Shown piece after piece: positions 20,249 through 25,000 of a DNA stretch of 25,000 nucleotides. The stretch comes from Owenia fusiformis (lineage: Eukaryota; Annelida; Polychaeta; Sabellida; Oweniidae), in assembly GCA_903813345.2 (NCBI GenBank), contig CAIIXF020000233.1, positions 1 to 25,000 on the forward strand, in the 5' to 3' direction. The position numbers and the translations under genes are program-made. Under the pieces are notes generated by a model, which was given only the letters and a program-made list of their open reading frames with translations, ran no database searches and was not told the DNA's origin. Position 1 is the stretch's first letter, and the number at the start of each line of letters is the position of its first letter.

Positions 20249-22450
20249 TTGATCAACTTTAAGGATCCCGAGGGACAACTGGCTAGATGGTTGCAGGTGA
20301 TTCAAGAGTACAATTTTGAACTCGAGTTTCGACCAGGCAACAAACACCAGAACGCAGATGTGATGTCCAGGATTCCCTGCCGACAGTGTGACCACTGTGA
20401 AATACCAGAGGAGACTACCATGTATTGTGTAGAAGATATAGCAACAGTGGCTATACATCCAGAGTGGACTTTAGAGAAGATAGCAGAGGCTCAAGCAGAT
20501 GATGCAGATATTGGGCCAATACTGAAAGCCAAACTTAAGTCTGAAGCGAGACCATCTTGGGATGAAATAAGCTATAACAGTGCGGCTATCAAGCACTATT
20601 GGAACCAGTGGGATCGCATTGTGCTAAATAAGGGAGTTTTATGCAGAAGTTGGGAAGATGATGAAGGAAATACTGCATCACTTCAGATATTGGCACCAGC
20701 AGTTCTTAGGCCAATAGTGTTAGAGATGAGCCACAGTAACAAAGTTGCTGGACACTTTGGCATTAAGAAGACATTTATGAGGAGCCGTCCGCGCTTTTAT
20801 TGGCATGAACAACGTACTGATGTACGAGCTGTTGTGCGAACTTGCAAGATTTGTGGTGCAAGGAAGAAGCCCATGAAACCATACCGTGCCCCTATGAAGA
20901 CACATGGAGTTGGTAATCCCATGGAAAGGATAGCCATAGATATCCTTGGGCCTTTTCCGGAAACTCCTCGGGGAAACAAAGTTATACTTGTATGTGGGGA
21001 CTATTTCTCCAAGTGGATGGAGGCTTTTGCTTTACCCAATCAAGAGGCCCGTACCGTTGCTGACAAGATAGTGGCTGAAGTTGTATGTCGACTCGGAATG
21101 CCTGCGACCCTACATTCCGATCAGGGACGAAACTTTGAGGCGAAAGTCTTTCAAGAGATGTGCAACTTGCTGGGTATAGAAAAGACGAGGACAACACCAT
21201 TCCATCCTCAGTCGGATGGGATGATAGAGCGCTACAACCGGACGTTGTTAGATTCTTTGGCTAAGCTCCTTCAGCCAGAACCCCACCAGACAGACTGGGA
21301 TTTGCAAATTCCATTTGCACTATTGGCCTACAGAACGGCCGTAAATGAATCCACAGGCGAGACACCAGCCATGTTGATGCTTGGTAGAGAGCTGAAACTT
21401 CCTCTGGAGACATTAATTGAAGTCCCACCGATGGATACTGAGGAAAATGACTATGTCACTGATTTAAGAGAGAAACTTAGTGAAGCCCATGATCGTGCAC
21501 GAGAGAAACTTAAACTCAGTGCGGAAAGACAGAAGGTCGCTTATGATAGGAAGATGGCTGGACATTCTTACAGTGAAGGAGATGCTGTCTGGTATTTGGA
21601 CAATACCAAAAGGAAAGGAGTGTCGCCAAAATTGGAAAGTAAATGGAAGGGTCCTTTCAAAATCATCAAGAAGATCTCTGATGTCACCTATCGAATACAG
21701 ATCAAAGGCAAGAAACCAAGAGTTATTCACTTCAATATGCTCAAGCCATATGAAGCTGAGTTGCCGGATGATTGGCGTATACCAAAATCACAGCCAGAGA
21801 TAATTATGGAACCTCTTACAGATGACCCCGTGCAGGAGTTAATTACTGACAAGGTTCCCTGTTCTACGAATCATATCTCTAAGACTGTGAAATGGAAGGA
21901 TCAGGAAGAAAAACCTGAAGTTGAGTCTGAAAGAGACTCTCAACCTATTCTACCAGATGAAACTCCAGACTCCAAGAAAACTGTAAAGTCATCACCCAAG
22001 AGGGAAGTGGATGACAAACCTTCCAGGAGGGAACGCAAACGTCCCAGACACTTGGATGATTTTGTGGCTGGGGTTTCTGAACATAATGATATGTACAACC
22101 AGCCTGGAACAAGCAGAGATAGTCACCAATCGAGGCCGTATTCAAAGTCAGCTGAGTACAGACATGATTGGAGACCAGATAAATACCGTTACCAACTTAA
22201 CCAAACCCGGGCACCAGAATACCGAGATGATAGAGATAGATCAGTTTATTGTGCTTCTAGACCTTCCCGATTGAGACACAGAGCAACAAATGAGCTTAAC
22301 AGGTCAAACCGTACTCGTGAAGCAGACCTTTTGGACAGTTTTCCACGTCACAGAAGGCTTAGCAGGGATCGTGATTGGAGATCCAGATCTCGTGACAGTA
22401 GATGGAAGTCCAGGTCTCAATCATCCAGGAAGCGCTACAAGAGAGAGTAA
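20249..22450 (+). CDS. Pol C-terminal part: RNase H end and integrase
   Basis: This is the distal part of the same Pol; the ATG is only the first Met after the TGA at 20222 and not a natural start. The first 45 or so residues finish RNase H (HQNADVMSR). Integrase follows. Its zinc-binding HHCC residues are H162, H169, C199 and C202, and its catalytic residues are D231 (in AIDILGPF), D291 (LHSDQG) and E327 (MIERYN), giving the D-x35-E spacing. A GPY/F module is at GPF 468-470. There is no chromodomain. From about residue 570 the tail is charged and becomes Arg/Ser/Asp-rich, ending in an RS-dipeptide stretch (SRSRDSRWKSRSQSSRKRYK). Integrase inserts the cDNA into the genome; all its catalytic residues are intact here. 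Confidence 0.9.
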   Translation: MINFKDPEGQLARWLQVIQEYNFELEFRPGNKHQNADVMSRIPCRQCDHCEIPEETTMYCVEDIATVAIHPEWTLEKIAEAQADDADIGPILKAKLKSEARPSWDEISYNSAAIKHYWNQWDRIVLNKGVLCRSWEDDEGNTASLQILAPAVLRPIVLEMSHSNKVAGHFGIKKTFMRSRPRFYWHEQRTDVRAVVRTCKICGARKKPMKPYRAPMKTHGVGNPMERIAIDILGPFPETPRGNKVILVCGDYFSKWMEAFALPNQEARTVADKIVAEVVCRLGMPATLHSDQGRNFEAKVFQEMCNLLGIEKTRTTPFHPQSDGMIERYNRTLLDSLAKLLQPEPHQTDWDLQIPFALLAYRTAVNESTGETPAMLMLGRELKLPLETLIEVPPMDTEENDYVTDLREKLSEAHDRAREKLKLSAERQKVAYDRKMAGHSYSEGDAVWYLDNTKRKGVSPKLESKWKGPFKIIKKISDVTYRIQIKGKKPRVIHFNMLKPYEAELPDDWRIPKSQPEIIMEPLTDDPVQELITDKVPCSTNHISKTVKWKDQEEKPEVESERDSQPILPDETPDSKKTVKSSPKREVDDKPSRRERKRPRHLDDFVAGVSEHNDMYNQPGTSRDSHQSRPYSKSAEYRHDWRPDKYRYQLNQTRAPEYRDDRDRSVYCASRPSRLRHRATNELNRSNRTREADLLDSFPRHRRLSRDRDWRSRSRDSRWKSRSQSSRKRYKRE

Positions 22451-22727
22451 ATTCACATAAGTATAATTTTAAATATGTGAAGTGAAACATAGTTAGGTGT
22501 TAACTTGTTAGATATCTAGATAACTTTAGATAGTTAGATATTCAAGTAGTTAGAAACTTGAACATTGTATTGATAGTTAGTTAACCCCGGGGTTAAACAT
22601 GATTGATAGGTTAAACATATTTGACATGTTAAACATTTTTGGCAAGTTAGATATTTTGTAAGTTTGTAGTTAGTTAGAAATAACATTGATGTCTTAGTTT
22701 GGTACGAGGACGTACCAATATCTTGGT
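22451..22727 (+). other. non-coding tail between pol and 3' LTR
   Basis: No envelope or other frame is present. Repeated GTTAAACAT and GTTAGATAT blocks occur, a perfect 16-bp palindrome TTAACCCCGGGGTTAA lies at 22581-22596, and an inverted GGTACG-AGGA-CGTACC stem lies at 22701-22716, just before the purine tract. Confidence 0.6.
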
Positions 22728-22736
22728 AGGGGGGAG
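22728..22736 (+). other. polypurine tract
   Basis: AGGGGGGAG abuts the TG of the 3' LTR exactly. Purine tracts in this position resist RNase H and prime plus-strand DNA synthesis in LTR elements. Confidence 0.8.
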
Positions 22737-25000
22737 TGTAACGGAATTTTAAAATGTAAAATTTTTGATTTTTGATAAAGTGCTGTATTTTTGTACATTA
22801 GGTAATTATTACACTTGGAAAGTAATTTCCCATTGAGATTATTAAGATTTATAAATGTAGTATCATTTGCAGCACTTAGGTTGTACTTACAGAGGTGAAA
22901 TAGTTCACATGTTTTATTTATTTGATCACGATTTTGTTTATGTTGATCGGGCAGTCTTATCTGGCAGTCTAATTTGTAGTTGATCGGTAGTCTAACATGA
23001 CACCTTTATTATTTTACTTCCTGCTTTTGATTCGATTGAATCGAAGTGAAATTAGACTAGATAGTGATTAATTACTGTTATATTTCTTGAGTCAATATTA
23101 TAATCTTGCTGTATGTTCAATATTGAAGCGAAATATGGCGTAATTAAGTTGTAATTCACAGTTGAAATCTTGTCCGAAAATCAATGACGTCATCGGGCCT
23201 ATATAAGTATCTCGCTGTTGAAGGCTCGTTAGTGCGATGCCAGATGTTGTCGAGGAAGGACCTCCAGAGCGGAATTTCGGGAAACAGCTAAAATCTTCTA
23301 AGTTTTATAGAACTTAGTCGATTTTGTGGAGTTGAAGCTATACGTTTGCAGTATACACATGAAGATAGAAGCTGTACCTTAGTAGAATACATCTGATGAG
23401 CCAAGCTATACGTTTGCAGTATACAAGGGCAGATTGAGGAAACTAAGTGTGCGAAACTTAGTTTATTTTTGGAACTTGGATTTTGGGAAACTTTGATGCA
23501 ACTAAGTGTGTGAAACTTAGTTTATTTACCGCACTGGAAGTAAGGGAGATCTACAAGACTGGACAAAACTTCAACAGGGTGAAGCTATCCCCAGCGCAAA
23601 GCATTAGACGTATTGTCCAGCCTTCATAGACTGAGAGGAAATGCTGACATAACTTGTGTTTGAGAAACAAGCTATTTTGATCATCAAGGAACTTAGACGA
23701 TTTACAACATTATTGGACTTAGTCAGTATTTGGTGAAACATTATTTTGGACTTTGTTATTTTTGGAGAAAGAAATATTTAACTTAGAATATTTTAACATC
23801 AGTATAACTTAGTATGAAATTAACTTAGTCAATATTTGGTGAAACATTATTTTGGGACTTTGTTGTTTTTGGAAAGCGAAATATTGAACTTAGAATATTT
23901 TAATATCAGTATCACTTAACATTAAATTAACTTAGGCAATTTAAAAGAGCAAATATTTTCACCTGTTATATTTTTGCATATGTCGTTGTGTGCATGCTAT
24001 ATTTGTAGGTAGCCTTATTATTTGTGAAGAAAGCAGGCTACATGGACTTAGCAGTTGATGCCGTGTATTAGACGTCCTTGGACTTGGTAGTTTGAAGATT
24101 GTGATAGTTTGACTTATACAACACAGAGAGGAGGATCCAGGACTTAGGAGTTTACTCAACTGATAGTTTGACTTAGATTATTTCACATAATCAAAGTTGA
24201 ATTATACTACAACACATTGAGGAGGATCCAGGAGATAGCCATTTACTGAGCCGATAGTTTGACTTGATGATTTCACATTATCAAAGTTGAATTATAATAC
24301 AACACATTGAGGAGGATTCAAGAGATAGTCGTTTACAGACTTGATAGTTTGACTTAGATTATTTCACATAATCAAAGTTGAATTATACTACAACACATTG
24401 AGGAGGATCCAGGAGATAGCCATTTACTGAGCCGATAGTTTGACTTGATGATTTCACATTATCAACGCTGAATTATACTACAATACAGAGAAGAGGATCC
24501 AGGAGATAGCCGTTTACTGAGCAATAGTTGACAGGATCCAGGAGATAGACATTTGCAGAGCCGCTGGTTGACTTAGATGATTTCATATCATCAAACTTGA
24601 ATCATACTACACTACATTGAAGAGGATCCAGGAGATTACTATTTCAGGTTCAAGTTACAAGTACAATACAAGACTTACAAGGGTTACAACACATATGGAC
24701 TTTTAATATTGGAGATACAACAGTGTTTATAGTGATCATCAACTTTAGTTTATATGGACTCTGTATATTGTGTTATTAGTGATAAATATTAGCTTATATG
24801 GACTCTGGATATTGTTTTATTAGTGATAAATATTAGCTTATATGGACTTTTGAGTTGAGTTTTGAGAGAGATATTAACATAGTAGCATTTTAACATTCAT
24901 ACTTGAAATTTAATGTACATCTTTATTTGGGCTTATAAACGCCACAATATACTGTTTTATATTTATAGTTAATTGTATATGTCTGTTTAATTCTTTAGGG
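22737..25000 (+). repeat. 3' LTR, truncated by the window end
   Basis: It repeats the 5' LTR from TGTAAC onward at offset 9758, changing to 9939 after the tandem array, where it carries 181 bp more (two extra units, about 24279-24459). Outside the array I saw one substitution by eye (A at 14527 against C at 24466). The last base corresponds to 15061 of the 5' LTR, so about 119 bp including the GTTACA end lie outside the window. It repeats the CRE (23185) and TATA (23200) motifs, so it could drive transcription into the right-hand flank. Confidence 0.93.

Larger units (their letters stand above)
12979..25000 (+). mobile_element. Ty3/Gypsy LTR retrotransposon, right end outside the window
   Basis: The order is 5' LTR, tRNA-Leu primer site, one fused gag-protease-RT-RNase H-integrase frame, purine tract, 3' LTR. 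Integrase after RNase H places it in Ty3/Gypsy (Metaviridae) and not Ty1/copia. Offset from the 5' LTR predicts its end at 25119, giving about 12.1 kb. No envelope frame lies between integrase and the 3' LTR. TATAT (12974-12978) could be the left target duplication; its partner is outside the window. The copy appears young (LTRs nearly identical) but has a frameshift and a stop in RNase H, so it probably cannot move without help. It lies downstream of the MAIP1-like exon in the same orientation. Confidence 0.95.

Noticed and set aside
22451-22736. Envelope gene (errantivirus-type) after pol
   Set aside because: Only 286 bp of AT-rich, stop-filled sequence separates integrase from the 3' LTR.

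Overview
The window looks like animal nuclear DNA, AT-rich and gene-poor. Supporting signs are intron-style splice signals, degenerate cut-and-paste transposons with TA or TAA target duplications, minisatellite DNA, and one long Ty3/Gypsy-type LTR retrotransposon. A marine invertebrate, perhaps a mollusc, would fit. That is inference only, because no taxon-specific gene is visible.

Layout. 1-7600 is mostly non-coding. It holds a diverged direct repeat (299-436 and 764-905), a frame-broken coding-like stretch ending at a stop and AATAAA (1055-1477), a degenerate minisatellite (about 1690-2450), a long imperfect inverted repeat (5631-6293) and a smaller one (6895-7070). At 7643-8041 lies a convincing first coding exon with a basic N-terminus and a good splice donor; its last 25 or so residues resemble the mitochondrial protein MAIP1. 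The following 4.9 kb would be intron or intergenic DNA. It contains two possible tiny first exons (8340-8367 minus, 9084-9146 plus), a TA-flanked mariner-type element with a second TA-flanked Tc1/mariner relic inserted in it (9651-10714), a 132-bp tandem duplication (10971-11236) and a GC-rich PIF/Harbinger-type MITE with TAA target duplication (11971-12444).

From 12979 to the window end is a nearly complete Ty3/Gypsy retrotransposon. It has a 2202-bp 5' LTR (TGTAAC...GTTACA) with CRE and TATA motifs and a repeat-rich leader. A primer site complementary to the 3' end of tRNA-Leu follows, then one fused gag-protease-RT-RNase H-integrase frame, a purine tract, and a 3' LTR that runs off the window about 119 bp before its predicted end. 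The LTRs are almost identical by eye, apart from a 181-bp difference in a tandem array, so the insertion is young. Pol is nevertheless broken inside RNase H by a net one-base frameshift (about 20085-20093) and an in-frame TGA (20222-20224).

The most unusual material is in the LTR and the polyprotein. The LTR shows at least 15 same-strand copies of ACTTAG and paired hairpins in the leader. The polyprotein has a very long N-terminal extension before the Gag capsid region, a roughly 220-residue acidic spacer after protease, and an Arg/Ser-rich tail on integrase.
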